From assembly GCA_019359015.1 (NCBI GenBank), contig JAHHID010000036.1:1-64000 (forward strand): 64,000 bases of DNA, written 5' to 3'. Every line of letters begins with the position of its first letter. Within the stretch, counting starts at the first letter, position 1. This DNA comes from Spirirestis rafaelensis WJT71-NPBG6. GTDB taxonomy: Bacteria > Cyanobacteriota > Cyanobacteriia > Cyanobacteriales > Nostocaceae. A model generated the notes under the pieces. The model was given only the letters and a program-made list of their open reading frames with translations. It had not been told where the DNA came from and did not search any database. The position numbers and the translations under genes are program-made. Of the stretch, positions 25,988 to 34,129 are shown piece by piece.

Positions 25988-26809
25988 CTAATTTCTAACT
26001 CTTCTAACCATACCCATACCCATTGTGCTTTTTCGCCCTACGCCTGCATATATTGCAAAATCAGCTAAGGCATTTATTTTTTTGATTGATATTGGTTCCA
26101 TTTCACCAAAAATACGATAGCTAATTTCGCCAACACAGCCAATAAATTTGCTATCGTAGTTGCTTAGAATTTGGGTATTGATGTTAAAAAAACTGGGATA
26201 AATAGATTCGACGGGGATATTATCAAATTCAATCCCACTGTATTTATTCCAGCGACTGAGAAGACTGTTAAAGACACATTCTCGAATTGGTAGTACGGTA
26301 TCGTATCCTCCTTGACGAAATGCTGTAGGGGTGGCAAAGGTGAAGTTAATAGTGCGATCGCTTTCTGATGCTTGTTCATATAATTGTGCGTAGGTGCAAG
26401 CATTTGCCCAAGGTTGGGTAGATTGGGGTGTCCCTTGAATGCTGGTAATAAATAAATCAGCAGAACCCAAATGCCAAGGTTGGTTGGGGTTAAGGTTTAG
26501 CCATAGCGGAGTCAGCTTGCTAAATAGAGTGTCGTCTAATAGAGAGATGCGCCACCAACAGCAAGTACCTGGGGCAATAGGTTTTTGATGACATAATTGC
26601 AAGGTGTGATAATTTTTGTGGCTTGGTTGTATTTGTAAGGGAGAAAGAGTAAAAGGCTTGTCTGCGTTGGATGAATGCAGATAGTCTCCTAATGTTTTAT
26701 CTACCGAACTAACAAGCGTTAAAAATAGGGCGTGGAGATGTCTGCCGGTGAGGAAATCAGGGTAGATGGAGGATTTTGGTGTGAGGTTGAGAACGAGGCT
26801 ATGGGGCAT
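25988..26809 (-). CDS. cas6: crRNA-processing endoribonuclease Cas6
   Basis: 273 aa. It begins 'MPHSLVLNLTPKSSIYPDFLTGRHLHALFLTL', the usual Cas6 opening with a candidate His near residue 24 or 27. It ends with the glycine-rich loop 'YAGVGRKSTMGMGMVRRV', the C-terminal signature of the family. It should cut the repeat 8 nt from its 3' end below the TCCCT/AGGGA hairpin, leaving ATTGAAAC tags. It sits between csc1 and cas4. A dispersed palindrome (26830-26856) lies just upstream of its start. Confidence 0.93.
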   Translation of the reverse strand: MPHSLVLNLTPKSSIYPDFLTGRHLHALFLTLVSSVDKTLGDYLHSSNADKPFTLSPLQIQPSHKNYHTLQLCHQKPIAPGTCCWWRISLLDDTLFSKLTPLWLNLNPNQPWHLGSADLFITSIQGTPQSTQPWANACTYAQLYEQASESDRTINFTFATPTAFRQGGYDTVLPIRECVFNSLLSRWNKYSGIEFDNIPVESIYPSFFNINTQILSNYDSKFIGCVGEISYRIFGEMEPISIKKINALADFAIYAGVGRKSTMGMGMVRRVRN

Positions 26810-26829
26810 AATACAAAAGTTTTTGTATT

Positions 26830-26856
26830 GTAGAGACGCAAATTTAACGCATCTAC
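26830..26856. repeat. Dispersed palindrome between csc1 and cas6
   Basis: GTAGAGACGC and ACGCATCTAC face each other across AAATTTA. The hairpin is imperfect and belongs to the GTAGAGACG family seen elsewhere in the window. It could attenuate the transcript between effector and processing genes. Confidence 0.5.
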
Positions 26857-26882
26857 AAAAGGACTGTACTAAGTTGATTTGT

Positions 26883-27590
26883 TCAATTATTAAAACAATA
26901 TTCCATCCGAGCCGGAATTTTTACTTCTTGGATTTTATCAAATTGGTAGTATTGCCCTCGCATTTGCACATTTTTAATTAAGCTTACTGGAGGCATATTT
27001 ACCACGTCATAGCTAATCACTTGATTAGTGAACATCACATCTAGGGGATTTAAAGGGTAGGTACAAGTAAATATACCTTCAACAATTTTATGTTTTGGTA
27101 ATTCTTCAACAATTACCTCAGCCTTACTCATCCATTTACCTAAGCGAATCCATTTTGATAATCTGAGTTTATTGCCAGAAATAACAAAAAACTCAAATTT
27201 ACTTTCTGGCGCAATTTCTTTTGCTCTACCAAAACTAGGGATATTTTTCTGAGTTTTTTGCATCTCAACATGATAATTGTTATTAGCATACTTCCAGGTG
27301 TTGAGGATAGAAGAATGATTGAGCGATCGCGCTGGAGTTACGTAAATTTTCTGTTGATTGAGTGGCGTTAAATGCTCCTCATATTTTGGCACTTGTTCGG
27401 GGCAAAAGTATCGATAGGAATGTTCTTCAGCAACGGTAGTAGAGTAGATTTTGCTATCAACTAAACCCAATGCATAACAAAGAGCGTAATTGTGGATTAT
27501 TGGCTCTGTTTCATACAATCGCCCGATTTCACGAGTTGCGAAATAAAGGCTGTCGTGCAACTCTAATTGACAACGGTAAATAAACACCAT
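26883..27590 (-). CDS. csc1: Type I-D Cascade subunit Csc1 (Cas5d)
   Basis: 235 aa. The start 'MVFIYRCQLELHDSLYFATREIGRLYETEPIIHNYALCYALGLV' is diagnostic of Csc1, the Cas5-type subunit of I-D Cascade that caps the 5' end of the crRNA. The start codon overlaps the csc2 stop by one base (TAATG), so the two are translationally coupled. Normal length. Together with Csc2 and Cas10d it defines the I-D subtype. Confidence 0.94.
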   Translation of the reverse strand: MVFIYRCQLELHDSLYFATREIGRLYETEPIIHNYALCYALGLVDSKIYSTTVAEEHSYRYFCPEQVPKYEEHLTPLNQQKIYVTPARSLNHSSILNTWKYANNNYHVEMQKTQKNIPSFGRAKEIAPESKFEFFVISGNKLRLSKWIRLGKWMSKAEVIVEELPKHKIVEGIFTCTYPLNPLDVMFTNQVISYDVVNMPPVSLIKNVQMRGQYYQFDKIQEVKIPARMEYCFNN

Positions 27591-28624
27591 TACTCTTTCC
27601 CCGCTTTAGCAGCAGTTTTCTTCTTGCTGATATGCTTCTTGGCATAATCTTTAGCTTCTGCATCAGCTTTTTGCAAAATTGCCTGAATTCCTTTCTCACT
27701 TCCTGTTAAAGTTTTGACTTCATTAATTAAGGATACAAAAGCATCACCAATGAAATCTCTATGAACAATGAACTCATCAGCCATTAACGCCTCAATAGCA
27801 TTTTTAGCAGCAGTAATTACATCATCTTCATCTAGTGGATCGGGAGGATTTATAGTATTATTAGATTTCATTTGGTCATATATTGCCTGAGTCCAACGCA
27901 GGTTACTAGTGATTTCTCCATCCGCAAATACGACACCAATTAACTCATTTCTAACGCGACCTGTACGGGTAGTTTGCGCCCCATAGTGACGAGTTCGCAA
28001 AATGTTATTAAAAACGTAAAGGAAGCTAGCTTCAGTGGGGTCTTTCAAGGTGACAATACTAGGGAAGAAAACTTGCGGTCTAATATGGTCTTGTTGGTTA
28101 ATTCTGGCTGTTACTGTACCTATTTCACCATCTACTTTACCATCTGATTTCTTTTCTCCTTTTGCAGCCATTGTGCCATTTTCATAGGGAGCATTGAGGG
28201 TAAAACTTTCGTGTGATTCATCAAAAGATGTAATTGAAAATGCTGTATCTACGACAACTTTGGATTTTTCAGAGCCAGAATCACCAATAGCAAACCCGTA
28301 AATAATGCAATCAGGATTATCCATTGCAAAAGCTACGTTATATTCACATTCTTCAGCAGTCATTAAACCATAGTTCCGTAGCAATTCTCGGCCTACTAAA
28401 CGTTCTGGCGTTGATTGCTTACGTTTGAACATCGACAAACGGCTAATTGTAGTTTTATCTTTGACTCCGGCTCTTACCCGTGCTTTATTAAGTTCTGAAT
28501 CTGTCTGAAATAAAGGATAAGACTCGGTAATACGAATAGTCAAAAAATGGACATATTTACCCATTGGCTTGTATGGAATTTCAGATTGAAAAAACTTCGC
28601 TTCAACAGTCTTCAATAATGACAT
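27590..28624 (-). CDS. csc2: Type I-D Cascade backbone subunit Csc2 (Cas7d)
   Basis: 344 aa from the ATG at 28624, which has GGAG 9 nt before it; an ATG at 28639 overlaps that site. The sequence 'MSLLKTVEAKFFQSEIPYKPMGKYVHFLTIRITESYPLFQTD', 'GRELLRNYGLMTAEECEYNVAFAMDNPDCIIYGFAIGDSG' and 'ILRTRHYGAQTTRTGRVRNELIGVVFADGEI' identifies Csc2. This is the Cas7-type protein that polymerises along the crRNA. A lysine-rich tail ends the protein. It is between cas10d (80 nt upstream) and csc1. Confidence 0.95.
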   Translation of the reverse strand: MSLLKTVEAKFFQSEIPYKPMGKYVHFLTIRITESYPLFQTDSELNKARVRAGVKDKTTISRLSMFKRKQSTPERLVGRELLRNYGLMTAEECEYNVAFAMDNPDCIIYGFAIGDSGSEKSKVVVDTAFSITSFDESHESFTLNAPYENGTMAAKGEKKSDGKVDGEIGTVTARINQQDHIRPQVFFPSIVTLKDPTEASFLYVFNNILRTRHYGAQTTRTGRVRNELIGVVFADGEITSNLRWTQAIYDQMKSNNTINPPDPLDEDDVITAAKNAIEALMADEFIVHRDFIGDAFVSLINEVKTLTGSEKGIQAILQKADAEAKDYAKKHISKKKTAAKAGKE

Positions 28625-28704
28625 ATTTTTTGTCTCCAAATTAAATGAAATAATCGCTTGATAGTTTTGTACGCAGAATCGTTATTTCTATAGGCTAAAA
28701 TAGC

Positions 28705-31700
28705 CTACAAAGCTTCATCTTCATTTTCTTCTTGTATATCATTATCAGGTTTATTACCTTTATCATGGCGTTCTTTATCATTTTCTAGACGATATAAAAA
28801 CTCGCAAGTATCTTTGATTAGATTGAGTTGACGGCCAGCTAAACGAGCGCGATCGCCTGCAAATGATTTTTCAAAAACTTCTACTACAAAGTGTTGTGCA
28901 AAATTTAAAATTGCCTCTCTTTCTTCATCACGATGAACGATAACCCAACGTCCCTCTGCTGTTGAGTTACGCACTCGCTCCATCAATTTAAAAATTTTTG
29001 CAGCTACCGCATCAACTAATACTTCACCTTGAAAGAAGTTTTTGTCGGCTTTGATAATAGTCTCAGCAGCCTCATCAATTGGTTTCAAGATAGCATTAGA
29101 CTTGATTGGTTTTCCTTTACTAGATTTTGCTCGGTAAAATTTGCGGTAAAGTTCAGTTAATTTTTTGGGATGATGCAAGTGTGATTCTTCTGCCATAGTC
29201 CATTTCTCCAGGTGAAAATCATATTTAACATAAGGGTCAAAACAAGGGTAAAAGTGGTTAGCATAAAGCTTAATTTTACTCAAGCTTGCAGCATCAACTT
29301 TTTGGTTACGCACCCACCGATTGAGATAAGAAAAGACGTACAGTGGACTGGTTTCAAAATCTTTAGCCAGTTCCGTAAATCTCCCCCAGTTGGCATCGTA
29401 ACCAGACTTCCCCTGTCGCGCATTCACATCTAAATGAATGGCATAAGCGGCGGTAAGCACATTTAAAGGTGCTGGATATTGGATGCCGTTTTCGTTCCAG
29501 CCTTCGAGGATGTAGTCAAGACGGAAGCGATCGCGCCTTACTAAAGCACGAAAAGCATGAGGCGCACTATCAAGGAAAACGCTTTCCTCAAATTCAGCCC
29601 CATCATTAAAAGGTGGAATTGGTGACTCTGAAATCACAGTTTTAACATCTAAAATCATTGGGAAAGCAAACGCTAACCAAGTTGGCATTACCCAAGATTC
29701 TGTATCGGTGCTGTCTCTTCCTGGCGGGAGCGCCATGAAGTAAAATGTTAAAGGCTGGTCTTCAGGATAGGAAAGCTTAAAGGTGCGATCCTTGTCACGC
29801 TGGAGGTTTTCATCGATTAAGAAACTATCTACACTTTGGTAGCGATCGCGCCCCAAGTCCGCCTGTAAATCCTTACTGATAAAATGATTCCGAACGCCCG
29901 TATCAAAGCGAGTTTGAGCAATACCATTGTATGCTTTCTGCAAAAACTTATTAGTCTCTGGAGTAAAGTAATAAGTAGGATAAAAGTAGAGATAGCGATA
30001 TTTACCATCTTCAAATCGCTTACCTACAGCTTGAGTTTGATTCATCAAGATTTGCCTCAGCATCATCTCCATACCTGCAATACTGGAGATATTGCGTTTA
30101 GCGTTGGAACCTCCTAACATCTGCTTATTTGTATAAACTTGTGGCGTAAATAAAACTGCTGATTCCATTTGCTCAGTAACCGTGTAAGCAGAATGAGAAA
30201 TTGAGCAGATTAATTGTTTCCCTCGCCCTGCTTTTTTCGCAGCATTGTAATTATCTAACTCATTTAGAAATGTTTCAACTTGAGTTTTAACAGATGGCTC
30301 TTGATTAGTGCCTGGTAACATGACAACTCGTTTTACCCAAAGCCTTAAATCATCCCAACCATCAGGTAATTCATACTGAGAAATTATCGGAAAAATTAAG
30401 GTTGTCAAATAGTCAATGACTTGCTGACAAGCTTCGCGGACATCTTCAATACCTGGATGATGTTCTAAATATTTAGCCGCCAGATAGTACCATTCATAAG
30501 GTACTCCTCCAGTATTTCCCTTTAACTTGTTTTCTTTGAGACTTTCATTAATGCGTTGAATTTCTCTAATTTGGGGTAAACATTCTGCTATATTCCAAAA
30601 TTCTGCAACTTTGTGAGTTAAATCAAAATCGGGAACTGCTGGCAGCTTTTTATCTTTCTTACGAGCAGAATCAACGCGATTAACTGTTTCTTCCCAAATC
30701 TTCCGGCTAACTAAATCCCCAAATTCTGCTATTTGGTCAATGCGGATATCATCTTCAAATTTGAAGTCATAATCAGCAGATAAAACATTTTGTTGCTGAA
30801 ACTTATTCAGATTTTCGCTGCGACTTTTAGCAACAGAGCCTTTATTAGGGTTTAAGATGCGTAATGTTGCATCTAAGGCTACTTTCATCAAGCCTATATC
30901 ATCAAAAAATAAGTTGTAATATTCGGCATATTTCATGCCTTTGCCATCTCTACCAAATCCTGTTTGTCTCAGGCGTAATTGACCTGAACAAAGCGATTTA
31001 ATACTATTAACTACACGATCTGGTAAATCTTCCGGCGAGATAGCTGGAGCATTGCGCGAAGCCAAGTAAATTACGCCTGTTGGCAGATATAACAAAGGTT
31101 CATAGTAGGTCTGCTCATCAGTATTGAGTCTAGTATGAGCCTGGATTAAAGCATTATTTACCACATTAGTTAAAACACCACGATTCTCAGCAATGCTGTG
31201 ATAGGTAAATTTTAATTGCCCATCACTGAGGCTGTGGAGAATTCCATTTAATGTTTGGTGTTCTGCATCTTGAGGATGCTTAATAACTGAGGAAACTAAA
31301 TCAGCTAAATAAGTTAAATCAGCAAGACATATCAGGATATAATCATCAATTATTGGCTGTAAACCATACTCAGAAACATTGAGATTTGTATCATTTCGAC
31401 GCTGGGCATTGTAGGCAATAAATAACAAATCATCTCGATATTCTTGCCATGCTGTTGGTTCATCAGGACTAACAAATTTATCAAGACCTAATTCACAGAC
31501 TATAACATCTATAATTTCGCGGTGGGCATCTACAGATAACTTGCGAATGTCTTGTTCTTTATCTTGGCTAATTGTTTTATAATTATCTGGCATTTTAGGA
31601 AATAGCCGATAATCAAACTTTTCAAAATCATGTAAAATAAACCCAGCAATTAATAACCGTCTTTCTTGTTCTTGAATTACCCTTTTTGCAGTGGTATCAA

Positions 31701-32193
31701 GTTTATTTAGACAACGCTCTATTAAATTAGCTGGTAGTAAACCATTGAGTAAATGAGTATTTAAAGATTGATCACCTGCATTTCTTCGATCAAGTTTTTT
31801 CGGCTCTTTTATTTTGTGGCTTTTACCTAAATTATTTTTGTGGAAATTCTCTATCTCCTTTTCTCTCTTTTTATCGAAATAATCAAAAAATTTACCACCT
31901 TTGGCTGTGACTCCAACTGCTACCCGTAAAAGATTGGGTAAAACGTAATCACTAAATTCCTGCATAATTAAATCATCGTCATTTTCTGATTTAATTGCAT
32001 CTTGCAGTAACTTGAGGGTTAAGAGTTCTGCTGATTGTGTTTCGACTTTTAGATTAGATGTTTCTTGAAAGTCAGAATCATCTCCAGACATCCAATCATC
32101 ATCTGATAGTTCGGAAGTTGAATCATTTTCTATTTCTGCTTTTAAGAGTGATAGTTGTTGATATTCATCTGATTTCTTAGTTTTTTTAGCCAT
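28705..32193 (-). CDS. cas10d: Type I-D large subunit Cas10d (Csc3) with HD nuclease
   Basis: 1162 aa. After an acidic, probably disordered N-terminus (1-60), an HD-type nuclease domain follows. It includes 'LNTHLLNGLLP' (about 145) and 'LIAGFILHDFEKFDYRL' (about 181-197), the HD pair being at 188-189. The central and C-terminal parts are typical of Csc3, e.g. 'RQTGFGRDGKGMKYAEYYNLFFDDIGLM' and 'AYAIHLDVNARQGKSGYDANWGRF'. In I-D the HD nuclease sits on Cas10d rather than Cas3, and Cas10d also reads the PAM. It ends acidic (NDIQEENEDEAL). It follows the YhcG-type nuclease gene by 59 nt. Confidence 0.95.
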   Translation of the reverse strand: MAKKTKKSDEYQQLSLLKAEIENDSTSELSDDDWMSGDDSDFQETSNLKVETQSAELLTLKLLQDAIKSENDDDLIMQEFSDYVLPNLLRVAVGVTAKGGKFFDYFDKKREKEIENFHKNNLGKSHKIKEPKKLDRRNAGDQSLNTHLLNGLLPANLIERCLNKLDTTAKRVIQEQERRLLIAGFILHDFEKFDYRLFPKMPDNYKTISQDKEQDIRKLSVDAHREIIDVIVCELGLDKFVSPDEPTAWQEYRDDLLFIAYNAQRRNDTNLNVSEYGLQPIIDDYILICLADLTYLADLVSSVIKHPQDAEHQTLNGILHSLSDGQLKFTYHSIAENRGVLTNVVNNALIQAHTRLNTDEQTYYEPLLYLPTGVIYLASRNAPAISPEDLPDRVVNSIKSLCSGQLRLRQTGFGRDGKGMKYAEYYNLFFDDIGLMKVALDATLRILNPNKGSVAKSRSENLNKFQQQNVLSADYDFKFEDDIRIDQIAEFGDLVSRKIWEETVNRVDSARKKDKKLPAVPDFDLTHKVAEFWNIAECLPQIREIQRINESLKENKLKGNTGGVPYEWYYLAAKYLEHHPGIEDVREACQQVIDYLTTLIFPIISQYELPDGWDDLRLWVKRVVMLPGTNQEPSVKTQVETFLNELDNYNAAKKAGRGKQLICSISHSAYTVTEQMESAVLFTPQVYTNKQMLGGSNAKRNISSIAGMEMMLRQILMNQTQAVGKRFEDGKYRYLYFYPTYYFTPETNKFLQKAYNGIAQTRFDTGVRNHFISKDLQADLGRDRYQSVDSFLIDENLQRDKDRTFKLSYPEDQPLTFYFMALPPGRDSTDTESWVMPTWLAFAFPMILDVKTVISESPIPPFNDGAEFEESVFLDSAPHAFRALVRRDRFRLDYILEGWNENGIQYPAPLNVLTAAYAIHLDVNARQGKSGYDANWGRFTELAKDFETSPLYVFSYLNRWVRNQKVDAASLSKIKLYANHFYPCFDPYVKYDFHLEKWTMAEESHLHHPKKLTELYRKFYRAKSSKGKPIKSNAILKPIDEAAETIIKADKNFFQGEVLVDAVAAKIFKLMERVRNSTAEGRWVIVHRDEEREAILNFAQHFVVEVFEKSFAGDRARLAGRQLNLIKDTCEFLYRLENDKERHDKGNKPDNDIQEENEDEAL

Positions 32194-32252
32194 TTTCTTT
32201 ATTAAATTAAATAAGATTTGACTTTTCCAGCATTATCGTTAATCGTCAAGAT

Positions 32253-33272
32253 TCATTCAAATCCTTCTAGCAATTTAGCAACTTGTTCTGGATCTGGAAG
32301 TTGATTTTTTAATTCTTGTGGTACTTTAGAAACTATTTGGTAAGTTGCAACACCAATTGGTTTATTAGATTCCTTTAGTGCATATTCCACAATAGTTCTC
32401 TGTTTGGATTTACAAAGAATAATGCCAATAGAAGGATTTTCTTCTGGTAGCTTTACCGTGTTATCTAAAACAGCTAAATAAAACTGCATTTTGCCAACAT
32501 ATTCAGGTAAAAACTTACCAATTTTTAATTCTATTGCCACCAAACACTTCAAACGGCGATGATATAATAGGATATCTATAAAATATTCCTCATCATCAAC
32601 TTCTAAACGATATTGGCTACCAATAAAAGCAAATATTCCACCCATTTCTTGTAAGAAAGGTTGAACTTTTGCTAAAATTGACTCTTCTAGCTGTCGTTCG
32701 CTGTGTTCATCTGCTAATTCTAAAAAATCAAAAGTATATTCATCTTTAACTGCTAGCTTTAATTGGTTACGTATCTCTGCTGAAATACTTTGATCAAAAT
32801 TAGTTTGATTAAGCAGAGTTTTTTCATAAGTTTGATTTTCAATTTGGTGAATTAATACGTTTTTTGTCCAGCCAAACTTCCGAGTCATTCTAATGTAAAA
32901 CTCTCGTTCTAAGTCATCTTTGCATTTTTCTAAAATGACCAAATTGTGAGTCCATCCAATTTCTGCAACCATTGGTTGCAGTTTTTGATTTTGGCTATAT
33001 GTGACGTAAAAATTCCGCATATTCCAGATATTTCTAGCAGAAAAACCACTAATACCAGGAAACTCTGCTTGTAAGTCTTTTGCTAGCTGTTCTACTACTG
33101 ATTTACCCCAACTAGCATCCTGTTGTTTGATAACAATCATCTGCCCAATATCCCAATACAGGTTAATCATTTCCCGATTAACTGCCTTTAATGCTTCGTA
33201 CTGGGCTGAACGAATCCGTTGTTGTACTTCCATAAGTAGATGTCTGTAATCGTCAGAAATGAAATTACTCAT
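32253..33272 (-). CDS. YhcG/DUF1016-family PD-(D/E)XK nuclease
   Basis: 339 aa. The N-terminal DUF1016 helical region begins 'FISDDYRHLLMEVQQRIRSAQYEALKAVNREMINLYWDIGQMI' and contains 'GFSARNIWNMRNFYVTY'. The C-terminal nuclease domain has 'VDDEEYFIDILLYHRRLKCLVAIELKIGKFLPEYVGKMQFYLAVLD'. The Asp and E-x-K catalytic set is intact. The family is widespread near restriction-modification and other defence genes; its activity is poorly known. Here it is inside the cas operon, in the same orientation, 59 nt ahead of cas10d. Its presence there is not part of the standard I-D gene set. Family call is strong; a role in CRISPR immunity is inference. Confidence 0.9.
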   Translation of the reverse strand: MSNFISDDYRHLLMEVQQRIRSAQYEALKAVNREMINLYWDIGQMIVIKQQDASWGKSVVEQLAKDLQAEFPGISGFSARNIWNMRNFYVTYSQNQKLQPMVAEIGWTHNLVILEKCKDDLEREFYIRMTRKFGWTKNVLIHQIENQTYEKTLLNQTNFDQSISAEIRNQLKLAVKDEYTFDFLELADEHSERQLEESILAKVQPFLQEMGGIFAFIGSQYRLEVDDEEYFIDILLYHRRLKCLVAIELKIGKFLPEYVGKMQFYLAVLDNTVKLPEENPSIGIILCKSKQRTIVEYALKESNKPIGVATYQIVSKVPQELKNQLPDPEQVAKLLEGFE

Positions 33273-33437
33273 AATAAAAATATTTAAACTAGCTGCATAG
33301 GTTCAACAAGCTTGTACATCTTTCCGTGCCAAGTGCGAGATGCTTGCAACAAAGTTTTAACGCATCTTGGTGTCTGCCACTATAAGCACCAGAAAATAAC
33401 TTTTTGAATGCTATTAAAATTTTAATTTGGAGAAGGA

Positions 33438-33470
33438 GGGGGCTTTTAAAATGATTTATTTTAAGCCCCC
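33438..33470. terminator. Strong hairpin, GGGGGCTT / AAGCCCCC
   Basis: GGGGGCTTTTAAAAT (33438-33452) pairs with ATTTTAAGCCCCC (33458-33470) with a small bulge. T-rich sequence follows on the plus strand and A/T-rich sequence on both sides. It lies immediately after the stop of the 63-aa ORF on the minus strand. It therefore probably ends that transcript and separates it from the nuclease-cas10d genes. Confidence 0.7.
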
Positions 33471-33478
33471 TTTAAATT

Positions 33479-33670
33479 TTAAGCAGCCAATTTCATCAAC
33501 TTCATAGGTATTAAGCAAGTTGGCTCTGGAAATAAATCGAGTTCGAGTTGTTCGTACTCGATGGGTTGCGGAACTTCCTCGAACTGCTTTTCTTCACCAT
33601 CATTAGCAGTAAAATGCTTAGATGTGTAAAGACGTAGGTCGAAGAGTTCCAACTGCTTATAAAAATCCAT
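33479..33670 (-). CDS. Small acidic hypothetical protein inside the cas locus
   Basis: 63 aa, beginning 'MDFYKQLELFDLRLYTSK' with a similar 'EYEQLELDLFPEP' near residue 39 and ending 'MKLMKLAA'. GGAG lies 10 nt before the ATG and the strong hairpin terminator begins right after the stop, so this looks like a genuine short gene. No family recognised. It lies between cas3d and the YhcG nuclease gene, downstream of a highly structured leader and of a site matched by the mini-CRISPR spacer. It is a candidate product (toxin or other) of a CRISPR-controlled unit, but that is speculation. Confidence 0.6.
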   Translation of the reverse strand: MDFYKQLELFDLRLYTSKHFTANDGEEKQFEEVPQPIEYEQLELDLFPEPTCLIPMKLMKLAA

Positions 33671-33890
33671 GCAGTTGAAGCTCCATTTACTTTTTGTGCA
33701 TGGTGGCTCTTGTCATCAAAAAGGCGTGATAGCGTCGGCAGCGTGTTAGCATTTGTGGCAACGCTCATGCGGCTGAGGTAAGAAATTATCAATACCGCAG
33801 CCGTAAGAGCGTCGTCTATGCTCAAACATCGGTGACAACGAGTTTCCGTCTCTGAACTTGAAGGCTGACACCACCGCCTAAATAATAACA
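33671..33890 (-). ncRNA. Candidate structured leader or small RNA upstream of the 63-aa ORF
   Basis: Leftward, this stretch contains a long hairpin. Arms 33793-33812 and 33761-33780 pair at 17 of 20 positions across a 12-nt loop. A weak promoter (-10 TATTTA at 33884-33879, -35-like CTGAAC at 33906-33901) could start it near 33872. Within it a 27-codon ORF (33829-33746) reads MFEHRRRSYGCGIDNFLPQP...CHKC, with a cysteine-rich end and an AGA-CGA-CGC arginine run. Whether RNA or peptide matters cannot be told from sequence. Confidence 0.4.
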
Positions 33891-33898
33891 CATCGTAT

Positions 33899-33917
33899 AA
33901 GTTCAGCATAGGAAGAC
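33899..33917 (-). promoter_or_regulatory. Site matched by the mini-CRISPR spacer, with GTC PAM
   Basis: The minus strand reads GTC then TTCCTATGCTGAACTT. The sequence after the solitary repeat at 34001-34020 starts TTCCGATGCTGAACTT: 15 of 16 match. GTC fits the GTH-type PAM reported for type I-D. The site covers the -35-like part of the putative leftward promoter. The match is seen directly; its function is inferred. Confidence 0.55.
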
Positions 33918-33920
33918 CAC

Positions 33921-33948
33921 TTGTAAATTTAGACTAAATAGTTATAAA
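33921..33948 (+). promoter_or_regulatory. Putative promoter of the mini-CRISPR
   Basis: TTGTAA (33921-33926), 16 bp, TATAAA (33943-33948): a good vegetative sigma-factor promoter pointing right. A start near 33955 would give a leader of about 40 nt before the first solitary repeat. Nothing else on the plus strand here would need a promoter. Confidence 0.55.
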
Positions 33949-33995
33949 ATCAGGGTGGGCGAACTTTAGCACTGCTTTCAGAAATTTAGGCAGTT

Positions 33996-34128
33996 TAAAA
34001 TCCCTATCAGGGATTGAAATTTCCGATGCTGAACTTGAAGGCTTATACCTTCTCGCCCAAATTTGCAAGCCCTTACATTTATTGAATAAGGGTTTGCAAG
34101 ATTCTAAAATCCCTATCAGGGATGAAAC
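33996..34128 (+). CRISPR. Mini-CRISPR: two degenerate solitary repeats downstream of cas3d
   Basis: TCCCTATCAGGGATTGAAAT (34001-34020) and TCCCTATCAGGGATGAAAC (34110-34128), each preceded by TAAAA, match the processed end of the array repeat (TCCCTATTAGGGATTGAAAC), but on the plus strand. The hairpin arms TCCCT/AGGGA are kept and only the loop differs. The second copy lacks one T in the handle. The 84-nt interval is longer than one spacer. The second repeat ends against the cas3d stop codon, so a rightward RNA would be antisense to the cas3d 3' end. Confidence 0.7.
34062..34101. terminator. 13-bp hairpin after cas3d
   Basis: TTGCAAGCCCTTA and TAAGGGTTTGCAA pair (one G-T) across an 11-nt loop. 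It lies 30-70 nt downstream of the cas3d stop and inside the interval between the two solitary repeats. It may terminate the leftward cas3d transcript or fold within the rightward RNA. It has no long U-run. Confidence 0.5.
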
Positions 34129-34129
34129 T

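Noticed and set aside
33511-33909. 132-codon minus-strand ORF across the cas3d-nuclease island
   Set aside because: It overlaps the better supported 63-aa ORF in another frame and runs through the structured leader. It has no good ribosome site, and its product has no recognisable pattern.
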